This document shows, one piece after another, positions 33,758 through 45,695 of a stretch of DNA of 64,000 nt. The stretch comes from Lichtheimia corymbifera B2541. Its lineage: Eukaryota; Mucoromycota; Mucoromycetes; Mucorales; Lichtheimiaceae. The stretch lies in the NCBI GenBank assembly GCA_000697475.1, contig JNEU01000824.1, forward strand, positions 1 to 64,000, given 5' to 3'. How positions within the stretch are numbered: the stretch's first letter is position 1; each line of letters starts with the position of its first letter. The notes beneath the pieces were generated by a model. The model worked only from the letters and a program-made list of their open reading frames with translations. It was not told the origin of the DNA and searched no databases. The position numbers and the translations under genes are program-made.

Positions 33758-34947
33758 GCTATTGGGTCTGTACACAGTGTTGGATGAGATATCTCGTTTA
33801 CAAATCGGACACTATGAAAACAATGAACGTATTAGACCATGGTAATGGGTTTTTGTGATCCGACTTACGAATTTCTTTTGGGTCGTGAGCCAAGCATCTA
33901 CACATGCTGCATGGAAGTCATGTTGGCACGGCAATACTCGGAGATCTTCGCCTTCCTGATAGTCTTCCAAGCAAATGACGCATTCCTCCCTTTCATTTTC
34001 TTTGACTTTTTCATGGCTGAATTTTTTGAGTTGAAGACGAGAGACCATGTCGTGAGGAGCCAATTCCTGTTGTCGTCGTTGTCTTTGTCGAATTTGCCAA
34101 GAGATGTAAATAAAGAAAAGCATGATGGTTGGTGATACAATGACAATGATGAGGACATCAATGAGTGGCCTGAGTTTAATATGGCTGTTAAAGAAAGAAA
34201 TCATGATTGAGCCAGTAGAGATCGGTTGGCTACTTACCATGAAATAAAATCATCGACTTGCATGTGTATCTGCAAGGGTGCATTGGCCAAGCTGGCAAGA
34301 GACAAGAGAGCAAGGTATTCCCTTTGAGCTAAGAATACACTTGGGATCAAGACGTCTGATGTATCTCCTATAGGGTTCACATGGTTTGTGTGTGAGTGTG
34401 AAAATGAGCGTAGCATAAGTGTACACACGCTACCCGGTGATCTCACCGTGTGGCTCTTGTCTTTCTCTCTCTCTCTCCTTGTTTAACCATCAAGCCCCTT
34501 CTTGATGGCTTTTAAAACTTACCAGGTGCATACATTGTAATCCAACGCCCAGGATGTTCAGGATCACCGACAGCTACAGCTGATGCTCCACTCCTTTGCA
34601 TGTTTCTTACTTTGGTGATAAACGAACATCCACCTCTTTGAACAAGGGCGATCCAATCATCACAAGGTGGCTCGACAATGCTGCAACCGGTAGGATCATG
34701 CTTGGATTCGACAAGATAGCCGATTTTACCGCTCTCAGATAACCTGGGACCAAATGCTGCAGGGTGATCCACAAAAGTCGTGTTTGAGGACTAGAAAGAG
34801 AAAAAAGAATGAATGAATACGGGTGTGACAGGAAAGAAGAAAGATCAAAGGATGACTTACAGTGACAAGGATGGTTGCGTGCACAACATGATGAATGATG
34901 GAGGAGGACGTTGTCAATAGTAACAACAGAGTAAACAAGAAACGCAT
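33758..34947 (-). CDS. PA-domain transmembrane RING-H2 E3 ubiquitin ligase
   Basis: Five exons (34861-34947, 34523-34790, 34238-34367, 33869-34184, 33758-33811) give 284 residues. A signal peptide ([16 protein letters not shown]) is followed by a lumenal protease-associated domain ([30 protein letters not shown]), a transmembrane helix ([18 protein letters not shown]) and a cytosolic RING-H2 finger. The RING ligands are split by the last intron: [27 protein letters not shown], then CPIC in the last exon. This is the PA-TM-RING layout of RNF13/RNF167 and plant RMR proteins, E3 ligases of the endosome-vacuole system. Only ten residues follow the final CPIC before TAG, a short tail for the family. 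It is divergent from the kinase gene across 222 bp. Confidence 0.92.
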
Positions 34948-35169
34948 GATCAAGTGTGTGGAGTGAAAGAAAAGAAAAAGAGAAGAGAAAAAAGAAAAAA
35001 GGTGAATGAGAGAGGAAAAGGGGGAAGGCGATGCAAGGTCAACAAAAACATATGCTCTAAAAAAGACATTTATGTGTGAATCAGGTTCTTCTTCCGCAAC
35101 ACAATCACGTTCATATCTCTCTTTCACGCTCCCCCACCCCTCTTTCTCTCACTCTCCCTTTCTCCCATA
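34948..35169. promoter_or_regulatory. Compact bidirectional promoter (RING ligase / kinase)
   Basis: Only 222 bp separate the start codons of two divergent genes, so both core promoters and 5' leaders must overlap or abut. The kinase side is strongly pyrimidine-rich (35110-35166) and the RING side purine-rich on the plus strand (34965-35030), again giving a CT-rich leader for each gene. Confidence 0.55.
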
Positions 35170-37667
35170 ATGTACCCGTCATCAGCAAGCACAAAAGACT
35201 TATCTCCCATGCCAGAACATCCTTCTCCAGCTTATTTCTCACAACGTCGTCAAAGCATACCTCACAATGAAAAGGATTCGTCAATGTTCCTGAACGGTCA
35301 TTCACTGATGCCCTGGAAGAGTGCCGATAGCCTTGTCTACACTTCTTCTTCTCCTGCTCCTCCTCCTCCACCACAATCACCAGCTCACCCTACCACAACG
35401 ACGACCACTACTGCTGCTACAAACAACAACGACATGAAAAGCCCCTCTTCACGACCAAGTCGATTAACAGTACGACGATCCAGAGAACACTATCAACCAC
35501 TATACCCACCTAATGACCACCACCACTCCACTACCAGTCTTACTCAACGCATCCGCAAATTCTCCTTGTCACGATCACCAGGCACCTCAACTACAACTAT
35601 AACCTCTCCCAGGCACCACCCTGCAACACACTACATACCTCCTGCAGACGTTGTCATGACCAATACCATCAATAAGGATTATGATCCAAGCACAGGCAAT
35701 AAGATCATCAACAGATACATGATCATACGAGAGATCGGAAGAGGTGTCCATGGAAAAGTTAAACTTGCTGAAGACATTGAAACGAACGAGCTCGTTGTAA
35801 GTAACTTGGTGCTCGAGAGAGAGAGTGTGTGTGATGGATTGATATTGATTGAATGATTACATGCATGATAGGCCATCAAGATTGTTGATAAGCGTACACG
35901 ACGAAGACAATTGGGATACAGCCTTCTTCGAGGCAATAGTCAGAATCATGCTCATGGGATCAAGAAGCCTACTGAACTACCACAATACAAGGAGAATGAA
36001 CAAAAGATACGACGAGAAATTGCCATTCTCAAAAAGTGCGCTCATCCACATGTCGTCCGCTTACGAGAAGTGATTGATGATCCTGCAAGCAGAAAAATCT
36101 ATATGGGTACGTTATCCCGTGTGTGTCAAATATCGTTTGATCCTTTTAACACCTAGTTTCCTTATAGCTTTGGAATACATGGAAGGTGGTGAAATCGAAT
36201 GGCGTGACGAGAATGAAATGCCAGTCTTATCTATCGATGAAGCACGCAGTGTCTTCCGTGACGTCGTCAGTGGTTTGGATTATTGTAAGTGAATACTTGA
36301 TCATGTTTGGCATGGGATCTAATTTGGGTTTTTAAAAAGTGCACTATCAAGGCATCATCCACCGTGACATCAAGCCGGCCAATTTATTATTGACGAATGA
36401 ACACGTTGTCAAGATTTCTGATTTTGGCGTTTCCTACTTTAACGAGTTGTTGGCAGGCGGCGATGATGTTATCCAGCACCGATCCTCCGAGAGTTGTAGT
36501 CGTATTGATCGAGAGCTTGCGGAAACAGCAGGAACACCTGCATTTTTTGCACCCGAGTTGTGTTGTGCAGGCGATATGCCCCTAAGTCCAACATCTGAGG
36601 AGGATCACCAAAGCATCCAAAGCACCAGCAACGATAGCACGCATACTTCAGGAGCTCAGAATCGACCACGAATCACCAAAGCCATTGATGTATGGGCACT
36701 CGGCGTCACTTTGTACTGCCTGATTTTTGGTCGATGTCCCTTTATCGCAGCGACCGAGTTTGAACTTTTCGATTTGATTCCAACCGAACCGCTCAAGTTT
36801 CCGGATCCCAATGAAATGGGTTTTGATATCGATAAGGAGCTCAAAGATCTCTTAACAAGATTGTTGGCAAAGAATCCAGAAGAACGTATTACATTGGAAG
36901 ATGTTAAGGTAAATATAAGGGATACATCAGGAGAGAGAGAGAGAGATTATACATTCCGCACATACACCTAACTCAACGGCCTTTTCTCTCCCTGCAGCAT
37001 CATCCTTGGGTGATTGAAGATCTTGAATGTCCAGAAGCCTGGTGGGATGAAGCTGATCCACGGCGTTATAAGACCGTTGAAGTCACCGATGAAGAAGTAA
37101 CACAAGCTGTGACAATCATGGTAGGAATAAGGAAAAAGGAAACTAAAGTTTGGACCGCATATATTGATTTCATTGTTTTTATAGGATCGATTACGTAAAT
37201 CCATTCAAAAGCTCTCCTCATCCCTATCCAATCTTACTCATGGTATCACCAGACGTCGATCCAAAAGTGTTACTTCCTCTAATGCACCACAAACACCAAA
37301 TCAGCAATTCACATCACAACAACCCGTCATTGCAACCCCTTCCTCACAACCGCTGTCTCCTCCTCTCATGCACGGCAAACCATCTTTCTCTACGTCATCA
37401 ACCCCCCAGCACGACTTACATACACTTGGACGGCCCCAATCCTGTTTATCAGATGATATCCACTATGGCTACCGAGAGATCTACCCTGACTTGGAAGAAG
37501 AAGACGAACAAGCCTATTATGAGGAAGCCCCTGGTTCAACATCAAATCGACCCGATCTCGTTCGCCAAGCATCATCAGCATCCTCATCCTCAGGTTTAGC
37601 CATCACCATCAGTAGATATCGTGGCGGAATATCTCCCCATCCATTGGAATCAACTCCACAAAAGTAA
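35170..37667 (+). CDS. CaMKK / Ssp1-type Ser/Thr protein kinase
   Basis: A multi-exon kinase gene. After about 180 low-complexity residues the kinase domain starts at NRYMIIREIGRGVHGKVKLA. The VAIK lysine is split by the first intron. The RRRQLGYSLLRG insert and LPQYKENEQKIRREIAILKK are characteristic of the CaMKK/Ssp1/Sak1 group. Catalytic motifs are complete: HRDIKPANLLL, DFGVSYF and AGTPAFFAPE, then DVWALGVTLYCLIFG. A Ser/Thr-rich insertion lies between the APE motif and DVWALG, as in other fungal members of this group. These kinases phosphorylate the activation loop of Snf1/AMPK and link Ca2+ or glucose signals to energy metabolism. The C-terminal tail has a basic stretch (SIQKLSSSL... 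TRRRSKS) that could be the calmodulin-binding or localisation region. It ends at ...STPQK, 37667. Confidence 0.9.
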
Positions 37668-37947
37668 TCAGTTGGACCTCTTTATTTCATTACCCTTATT
37701 GCATGTCTTTTATCTACGCATCCACCATTTCCCTTTTATCTCACACTATTGCCCTCATCATTCCACTTCCATAAACACACACGCACACACACATATTCAT
37801 ATAGAATAAATCACTCAGACCATCCGCACAACAGCATCATGCTTTAAAACTTAATACAACAATTTCAAATGAGCACATCATGTTTACAACATCTTTATAA
37901 AGTAGATCGACATATTGAGGGAGATGCTACTACTATGGCTGCTGACG

Positions 37948-40134
37948 CTAATATCGTTTGTCAAATGAGAGCTTCAGGTCTTTTGGAAGAATAATGCCAA
38001 AGCCGTATGTAACCAATCCATCCTTATGCATGCTGTCGTCTGGAAGGCGCCACTTGTATTTATGCACTATATGAAAAAGTTTAATGATATATCGAGTGAT
38101 GCGAGTAAAAGTCAACTTACGAAGCATTAAAAGCAGTACTCGCTGTTCAGCAAGGCTAAAGTTCATGCCTACAACAAGTAACCATGGGGGATAAGTAACC
38201 ATGGCTATACCACTGCTCTTTGTTTCATGATATACCTATGCATTGATGAGCTCCGTTCGAGAATGGAATCCACGTCAACCCTTTGCCTGCCATTTGCTCC
38301 GCTTCACCGCCTCGTGCAAAGCGCTCAGGATCAAATACTTCAGGGTCACGCCAAATGTCTGGACTATGCTGCAACTCGTATAGATCGACGGCCACTAATC
38401 TTCCCTTTGGGATGAATACTCCTGCCAATTCAGTGTCTTCTTGTGCTTCTCGGGCAATGATTTGGGTACCAGGTGGGCTCATTCGTAGTGCCTAGTTAAA
38501 AAAGGTCATTGATAGTGAGAACAAAGCCCATTTCCTCATCATGGATAGTTGTTGATAATACCTCTTTGATAACCATATTGATGTATGTTACGTCCTTTAG
38601 CTGTTCAAGCGTGGGCATCTCATCCGTTGGCTCATCACCCAAAATACGAATAGCTTCCTGCCTTGCCTTTTCTTGAACATCCTTTCATGGTGAAAGAAAT
38701 GCTATTAGCATACCATATATAATAATGAAACCATAACAAACGTACTTGGTGAGCTGCCAGATAGTATATAACCGATGATAAAGCCGACGACGTAGTTTCA
38801 TGACCCGCAATGAAAAAGGCAGATGCGTTGGACTATATGCAAAATCATCAGCGATCCCTTTTCTCACAATCCTATACGACTTTTTTTTTACTTGCCCTGA
38901 GCTCTTCATTTGTCATGTAGCCATTCTCATTACTTTCAGCCTCAATGAGAAGGGTCAATAGATCCTTTTCACGTTGTGGTACAGTGGATAGGTCACGTCC
39001 AGCTCCTTTCAACAAGGCACGTTTTCTTTCAATCACTCCATCGATCATGGCCAAAAAAGCATCAACATCTTGGTGGGCACGTCGCCGTCTAGGCACAAGG
39101 CATGCTAATCGCGGATTGTCCAGAAAAGGAAAAAGAAGGAAAGGAAGATCCTCAATTGCTTGAGTGATCCTTAAATAACGTTGCATCCATTCTGAATCAG
39201 GGTTGCCAATAGCATCAAAGTCGAAATCTAGATCGAAGGTGATGTTGTCAGTTATCTCTAATACATAAGCGGGGAAAGAAAACTAGACGTTACATACCTA
39301 GGCCAGCAATGGCAATCGAATCAAGCGTGTAACGTTCCACAAAATGGAGGATCTCAATAGGCTGGTCGATTGATCGATCCATGGCATGTATCAGTTTCTG
39401 AGAAAGACGCCCGAATAGTTGTACTGGCATCGACCGGTTGAATGCAGGGTTCGCAATCTAAAAAGAGCAACGATCATTGATATCATATCCTATGATGCTG
39501 TTTCATCCCGTTTACCTTTCGTTGTGCCTTCCATCGATCGCCCGTCAAAAAGGCTACATTGGGGCCTGCAACAATCTTGCCTGTCAACGTGTTTTCAAAG
39601 TTCTTGGCAGTGTCAATCTTTAGGAACAGATCTACAAATGATGCCACTATTAGAAGAATATTATACTAAATACGATACTGGAACCAACCTGTTTTGAGCA
39701 ACACCCGTTTGATTGCATCAGGCCGAGTAACATGAATGGCCCATCCATTGTGATCAAAGCGCTAATATTAATACGGGACATAAGTACAAAAGAGACACTG
39801 AACCAAAGGTCAATTGACCCACCAAATACAAGCCATGAGACGATCGTGATGCCGCTGGCATTGTGATGTTGCGAGCAGTTTCCTTGGGTTGCCTGCCTGC
39901 CATGACAGCCATTACATAGGTTGGAAATGAGACATGCGGAATGTGCCGTACATTGCGTGGTGGAAGGAAAACGCGGTCGTAAAGGAAACACAGGCCCACA
40001 AGTGCTGCAGCTGCTGAGATTGATGCCTTTTTATGTCGTGTCAGGACTTGATACACGTCATTGAATTTACTGCTTGTCAACCAAGGAGTAATGCAGGACT
40101 CGTAGAAGCCGATCATTGGATATTGTATATTCAT
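37948..40134 (-). CDS. Cytochrome P450 monooxygenase
   Basis: A gene of about nine exons. The N-terminus has a membrane-anchor segment (ASISAAAALVGLCFLY) followed by FLPPRNVRHIP. Family hallmarks in order: helix-C WKAQRK, I-helix AGHETTSS (oxygen activation), ExxR as KEALRM, the PERF-like DPERFARGG, and the haem-thiolate loop FSNGAHQCIGMNFSLAEQRV with the Cys ligand split near an intron. It is an ER-bound monooxygenase that needs an NADPH-P450 reductase. The substrate cannot be inferred, and no biosynthetic neighbour is present. The last residues (LKLSFDKRY) end at 37948. Some exon borders were not fixed. Confidence 0.9.
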
Positions 40135-41003
40135 AACGACTATGAAAGAACCAAGCTTTTATAACAAATCCCGCCTCATCCTCCTATTATCAAATGGTCC
40201 CCAGCCACGTCAGCTAGTAATCAATACTAGCGAGTATAATACATAATGAAGAACTTGGCATTTCCTTCGGTCTGGTCGCCGAGAATACAGCTACACCTTT
40301 TTGATGCATGTTATGATATATGTGTATGTGTTGTGTGTTTAAGTAATTTAATGAAGACTTGGCGTCTCGCAGCTAACTTGTGCTTGGCAAGTGAGATTCC
40401 TGATGCATGTTACACAAGACCCCCTCTAAGCCAACTAGTTGTTATTGTTGACACCATCATCCATCCTAAAACACTCCACGCATCACGTGTATTATGCAAA
40501 CCATTATAATGACGCACACACAGGGTCCATAATCAACAGTAATAACAACCAGTCATGTGTTCTTTCACGCTCAATGGGTGTACATAGATGAGTCATTTTC
40601 TGTAGGTGTATTAAGAAATAGTACAAGAATGCATACAACTGGATAAAAGAACGAATGCAGATGCATATACACACATTTGGTTGGTACCCATGGTCTTGCA
40701 GATATAAAAGATGTTTTCGACACATACACATGCACGTATAGACTCATAATGTTGCTTGGCAAAAGAGACAATGTTTGTGTGTGTGATGGGAAGGACTGGA
40801 GAAGAGTTGGCCTCCATAAATCGAAAGATGATAAATGAGTGAAGGAATGTGGGAGATTAAGGTCACGGAAAAGGTTAGAAGGGATGGTAAACAAAAAGGG
40901 AGAGTTAAGGGGCTGTGATGACGGAGGAAAACAAGGTTATGGCTCCTCGATTGTATGGATAATCGCGATTGACATTGCATGTACGCTGCATTTCTTCCCT
41001 TCC
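40135..41003. other. Intergenic, no supported gene
   Basis: About 870 bp: upstream of the P450 gene (minus) and downstream of the GATA-factor gene (minus). Nothing longer than about 110 codons and no domain. CA/TG-rich patches near 40660-40740. Confidence 0.4.
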
Positions 41004-42409
41004 TTACTGGTCACGACGCCCTATCTCTTCATCCATCATGGTGTGTAAAGTCATGCTGCTGCTGCTGTGATGCCTCGTTGACCCCTCATCGGGAATAGAC
41101 GGCGGTGGTTGCTGATCATTTTCCCTAGACCCGTATGCGTAGTTATTGTTGTTGATAGGAAAAGGAGATGCAACAGGGATGTGATGATAACTAGTGTTGC
41201 TAAGCGTTGGAGGAGGTGGACGAGGGAAACCACTGTACTGGCTCTGGGAAGCGCTATCCTGAGGCAAGTGTTGCTGTTGATCGGTTGATTGCGTGTTACC
41301 AAGTGACCCGTTTCTCACAAGTTTTGCATAATCTGCATAAACAGAAATACGCGTTAAACCATACGCCCGATTCAATTCATCCATATTCTATCCATTTTCT
41401 TACGTAAACCACAAGCATTGCACAATGTTCTTGCTCCATCAGGTCCTCGTCTCCATTCTGGTGTTTCGGTAGTGTGGCATGAGTGACATCGTCTTCCTGC
41501 CATGCTTCGTTTCTTCATGTTAGCATAGAAAAATAATAACATTAATGAGCATGTCAATACCCTGTATATTTGTTATTATTATTTCTACCCCATTCTTACC
41601 GCACGACGCCTAGTGTTTGTGGTTGAGGAAGAAGAGCTAGTACTAGGATGTTTCAAGGCGGGATCTTGATGATGCTGTCTAACCTGAAAGAGAGGAATTG
41701 ACGAACGACGGGTCACCTGCACATGCACGCGAATCGATAAGCGAGTGAATTGAGATGGATATGGAACTATCAGCGTATACCTCCTTGTTAATGTCACCGG
41801 TAGTTGATGGGGAGGAAGGTGCACATGATGTGGTTTGACCCTGAAGGGATAACAAGGATGAGAGTAAGCGCCCCGCAGTCTGTGAAACAATGTCGATGTC
41901 GGATTTGGAACGAGCCCTTGGATCTCGATTGCGAAACATGTCCAGCGTGTTGCATAGCACTTCACATTGTTCAATCACCTAAATCGATATCCATCTTAGA
42001 ATCAATACTACTATGATTAACAAGGGTATACCTACATCCTTCATACCGGATGACCTTGCATAGGGTGATGATGGTCCTGGATTATTATCCGTTGATTGAT
42101 GCTGCTGCATCGTTCCTGTACTTCGACTACTGCCAATATCATATGGATATCTTGAAAAGGACGTGTTCAAGGAATCAAAATGGTCATGTGATGATGATGT
42201 ATGGGGTGCTGGCAAGTGTTGACTCAAGATCGGTGAAGCATGAGGACTGTAGCTTGATTTCAATGAGATCAATGAGGTAATAAAAAAAGGTCGAGCTGTA
42301 CATACTTGTCAAGCTGCCGTCGCTGTTGCTGCTGCTGCCGCTGCTGTTGGTTATGTGGCGAATCGTGTTCCTCGGTAGTGGGAGAAGTACACAAGTCGGA
42401 TATGTCCAT
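41004..42409 (-). CDS. GATA-type zinc-finger transcription factor (NsdD/SUB-1 like)
   Basis: A gene of about six exons. It opens with [16 protein letters not shown] and a Gln-rich run, followed by a Ser/His-rich exon, then a helical segment ([19 protein letters not shown]). The single type-IVb GATA finger is C-x2-C-x18-C-x2-[19 protein letters not shown], then TLCNACGL, which is joined across an intron to HYAKLVRN. The 18-residue loop and the HYAKLVR tail are the WC-2/NsdD subtype. No PAS domain is present, so NsdD/SUB-1-type developmental regulators fit better than WC-2. A Pro/Ser/Gln-rich C-terminus follows. It would bind GATA motifs in promoters of development or light-response genes. The first intron is assigned from frame continuity ([12 protein letters not shown]). 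Confidence 0.85.
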
Positions 42410-43082
42410 ACCACACACACTCAACACGAGAAAAGAGGAGATAATGGATCGAGGATCACTTTTGAATATTCAAGTGGATACACGAATGAAATAAAAAGGA
42501 AAGAAAGAGAGATGCTATTAATGATTCACGCGACTCGGGAAGGGTGCTGCTGCTGCTGCTGCTGAGGTTAGGGTTCTTTATAGTCTTTCTGGTCCCCTTC
42601 CTCCTCATTTCTACGCGATTTCTTTTTGTGTAGCTTTCCCCTTTGGGGCACGCACTCACTACTATGCATTCCTGACGACCCTCACTTGCATCTGTTTATG
42701 GAGTAAGCTGATATTTCACATGTAAAACTGCTGTTAATCTATCATATGTATCGTCCACCTGCATAGCATCGATCATAGATGTGGGTTTATCATGCACATT
42801 CTAGACACCCCCATGTATCGATGCATGTAAGAATCGCATCTCACATCTCTACCCATCCAATGATGCAAACCGTTGCTCATGCAGATAAGCACTTGCAGCC
42901 AATAGCGATCACTTTTAATCCCGATACTCTCCCCAAAGAACGTGATTCATGAATGGTATGCATATATATATATGTATATTTAAGAACATGGTGTGTGTGC
43001 GTTCATGTGCTGAGGACTGTCGTAGATGTACATGTGTGTAAGAGAGCGTGTGAATGAACTATCTGCAATAGGGATGGTCACG
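42410..43082. promoter_or_regulatory. Intergenic, upstream of GATA-factor gene
   Basis: About 670 bp holding the promoter of the minus-strand GATA gene and the 3' side of RFC3. A short GCTGCTGCTGCTGCTGCTG run lies near 42545-42565 and an ATATATATATAT stretch near 42962-42975. No gene supported. Confidence 0.4.
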
Positions 43083-44596
43083 TCAAGCAGTTGCAGCTTT
43101 CTTGATACCCATCTTGAATGCTCCCAACAGGGCACCTAGTTGGATTTTTTCATTGGCCCCTTCTGCTAGCCTATATCTAGATTCCAACGGTCAATATTAG
43201 TCTATCTTCCGGTATAATCGCCGCTGTTACTTACTCCAATTCGGCCAATTGTTCCAAAAGATGTTGATAGGTCGCTGCAGGAATATCGATGCCAAGTATG
43301 TAATTGTACACCTCGCTGATGATATCTTGTAATGATAACCCCATGTCTCTTTGCAAATTCCCGATGCCTACAATAATGATATCCATATTAATCAAAAGGA
43401 CATCACTCTCTCTCTCTCGCACGTCTCGACAACTTACTGGAATAAGCCTTGTTAAAGTCGTTCTCTGTCAAAAGCCAATTCGCCACACGTTCGATGTCTT
43501 CAGGATGGGGCTGGCCAGTGCAATTGTAGATAGCGGCGCTATCGACACGTTCGTATGCAGAATGGCATGCTTGAAGAATGTTTAGGGCCCTTCGCATATC
43601 ACCCTTAGATAATTTGATCAGCGCTGTCTTGCCATCTTCTGTCAAATTAACTCTGTATAACATGCCGAAAAATTAGACATATGCCTTAACCTTATCCCAC
43701 ATCCCCACTTACCCTTCCGATCGCACGACTTTGTCTAATCGTCCTTCTATTTGATCTAGCTTGAGAGGTGCAAATCGAAAACGCGTGCAACGAGATTGGA
43801 TCGCTGGTATAATCTTGCTCACATAATTGCAAATAATGCAGAAACGGACGTTCTTGGTGTACTTTTCAATCACTATAATCACCATACATTAGTCACGCTG
43901 TTGGTTCCTCATTTGCTTCATATTAGCCCGTACCTCGACGCAAAGCAGCCTGGGCTTGATTTGTCATGGAATCGGCTTCATCCAACACGATCAACTTGAA
44001 CCCCGAATTGAAAATGGTACGTGTGCTAGCAAAGCTCTTGATCTGTTCTCGGACTACGTCGATACCACGATCATCAGATGCATTCAACTAACGTAGTTTT
44101 TTGGTATGAGTGGTACTACTTCATCGCAACCCAATCCTAACAACTTCCTACTTGCTACCCTACCTCAAGCACCATTGACTTGTAGTTGTCTCCATAGAGT
44201 TTACGAGCACATGCCAAGATAGCTGAAGTTTTGCCTGTACCAGGAGGACCATAGAACAACAGATGTGGGAGTTGGTTCTCGTCAATAAAGGTTTCCACTA
44301 TATATATAACATATTGTTAGTTTGAACAAGTCGTTGAATTCTGACATTTTGCGCTCTTACAGGTGGACGTAATGTTGCGTTGAGAGACGAGATCGTCAAG
44401 ATTCTTTGGACGGTACTTTTCAACCCTATGAAAAAGAAAGAGTGTGTCAACTTATATTTGCCATTGGTGTGCTGCATGCTGAAGGTATGTACCAAGGCAA
44501 ATGATCCGAATCAGGCGAGCCAGTGGCAACCATTCTTCCTTTGCCCTTGTTCTTGACGACAGGCTTTTCAGGGGGGTCAATGTCCATGGCGCTCAT
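43083..44596 (-). CDS. RFC3: Replication factor C small subunit (yeast Rfc3, human RFC5)
   Basis: A gene of about eight exons encoding a full-length clamp-loader subunit of about 350 residues. Features in order: [15 protein letters not shown], Walker [10 protein letters not shown], the RFC box [18 protein letters not shown], Walker [11 protein letters not shown], the arginine-finger region [13 protein letters not shown], and sensor 2 [13 protein letters not shown]. The C-terminal collar ends [36 protein letters not shown] and EKIQL match human RFC5 (yeast Rfc3) best, not RFC2 or RFC4. It is shared by the Rfc1, Elg1, Ctf18 and Rad24 complexes that load or unload PCNA and 9-1-1. The Lys/Pro-rich N-terminus ([14 protein letters not shown]) is short. 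It lies 23 kb from ELG1 on the same strand. Confidence 0.95.
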
Positions 44597-45098
44597 GTTG
44601 AAGGGTGTGGTGAAGAAGAAGAGCGGAAGAGAAGTACTACGCGCAGTGAGCGCGCTTTACGCGCCCAAACCTGACACGACTGTCACATCCCATTCAAAAG
44701 AGAGGTTATGCAGCACCCACAAAACACCTCCCCGTTAGTTATATCAACCATTTCATATACACTCATTTGGTTCGATAACAGTAGCCAAAGTAACCCCACA
44801 CATGCAATAAAAACTATGTAGAGAAAGAGCCTGTTTCCATTCCTTCAAATTAAAGAACATAATACATAAAATGGCACGATAGCTATAGGGATGCGTATTA
44901 CAACATAGGGTGTAAAAAAGACAAAGCATATAAAACCGCCTGGGTGAGTGATGCGCATAAAAATGGAGTGGTCGAAAAAAAAGCATAATGAAAGTTTAAA
45001 GGATACCGGCCTTGAAGTGTGTGAGAGAGAGGTGTAATCGACAGGAATCAAAGGCCATCATCGGTTATCGTTGCATGTACTGTGTGCACGTGTCATTT
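44597..45098. other. Intergenic, no supported gene
   Basis: About 500 bp between two minus-strand genes, including the RFC3 promoter near 44600-44740. No other feature seen. Confidence 0.35.
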
Positions 45099-45695
45099 TC
45101 ACATGGATCGTTTACGTTTCCATTCTACAACGGTGGATGTAGAAGAGGGCACTGATTGAAGGCTATTGGTATCATTGTCTTGGTCGCCAAGTACAATTTG
45201 AAAACGACCTTTCGTGATGACACTATTTCGATGCCGCTTCTTCTTTAGATCGATGTTGCTGCTGATACTGTGAATTGGTGTTGGGGAAGAGGTGGTCGAC
45301 ATGCTTTTACTAGTTTGGATAGGTTGCCAAAATTCTTGATCCCAGATATTGAGACGATGTTCATTGTCTTCCAGAGAACATGCATCGTGTGATGATGATG
45401 ATGACGATGACTCGGAGGCAATAGTCTTAATGCCTGCCATCTCTGCAAATTCTCGTGCCGTAAGTTCATCGCAGGCAACTTCATCCTCTACCACTTCCAC
45501 GCGATGATGATGCCGCCTAACAATTTTTTCAGTGGCTGCTGCGATAACCATGGGTGAGGATGAATGTCGGCGTTGTCGTCGCATCGTGCCGTAGGTATCA
45601 GATGAACCAAATAGGGAGAATCTCTTTTTTTGCCAGTGGCTGGGATGGTCATCAAAACCACTGGCAGGGATATATGACAAGGCGGCCAAAGTCAT
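45099..45695 (-). CDS. Hypothetical Ser-rich protein (198 aa)
   Basis: One uninterrupted frame encodes 198 residues from ATG 45695. It has no known domain. Visible features are a basic/His run (VRRHHHRVEVVEDEVACDEL), a possible helical segment (LTAREFAEMAGIKTIA), a Ser run, a WDQEFWQPIQ segment and a basic C-terminal element (KKKRHRNSVITKGRFQIVLG then VVEWKRKRSM). The KGRFQIV and VVEWKRKRS ends are likely conserved parts because they are not low-complexity. A phosphorylated nuclear or cytosolic regulator is one possibility, but the function is not known. Confidence 0.65.
   Translation of the reverse strand: MTLAALSYIPASGFDDHPSHWQKKRFSLFGSSDTYGTMRRQRRHSSSPMVIAAATEKIVRRHHHRVEVVEDEVACDELTAREFAEMAGIKTIASESSSSSSSHDACSLEDNEHRLNIWDQEFWQPIQTSKSMSTTSSPTPIHSISSNIDLKKKRHRNSVITKGRFQIVLGDQDNDTNSLQSVPSSTSTVVEWKRKRSM

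Noticed and set aside
35000..38000. Idea that kinase, RING ligase and P450 form a biosynthetic cluster
   Set aside because: Strands differ, no synthase or transporter is present, and each gene belongs to a common housekeeping or signalling family.
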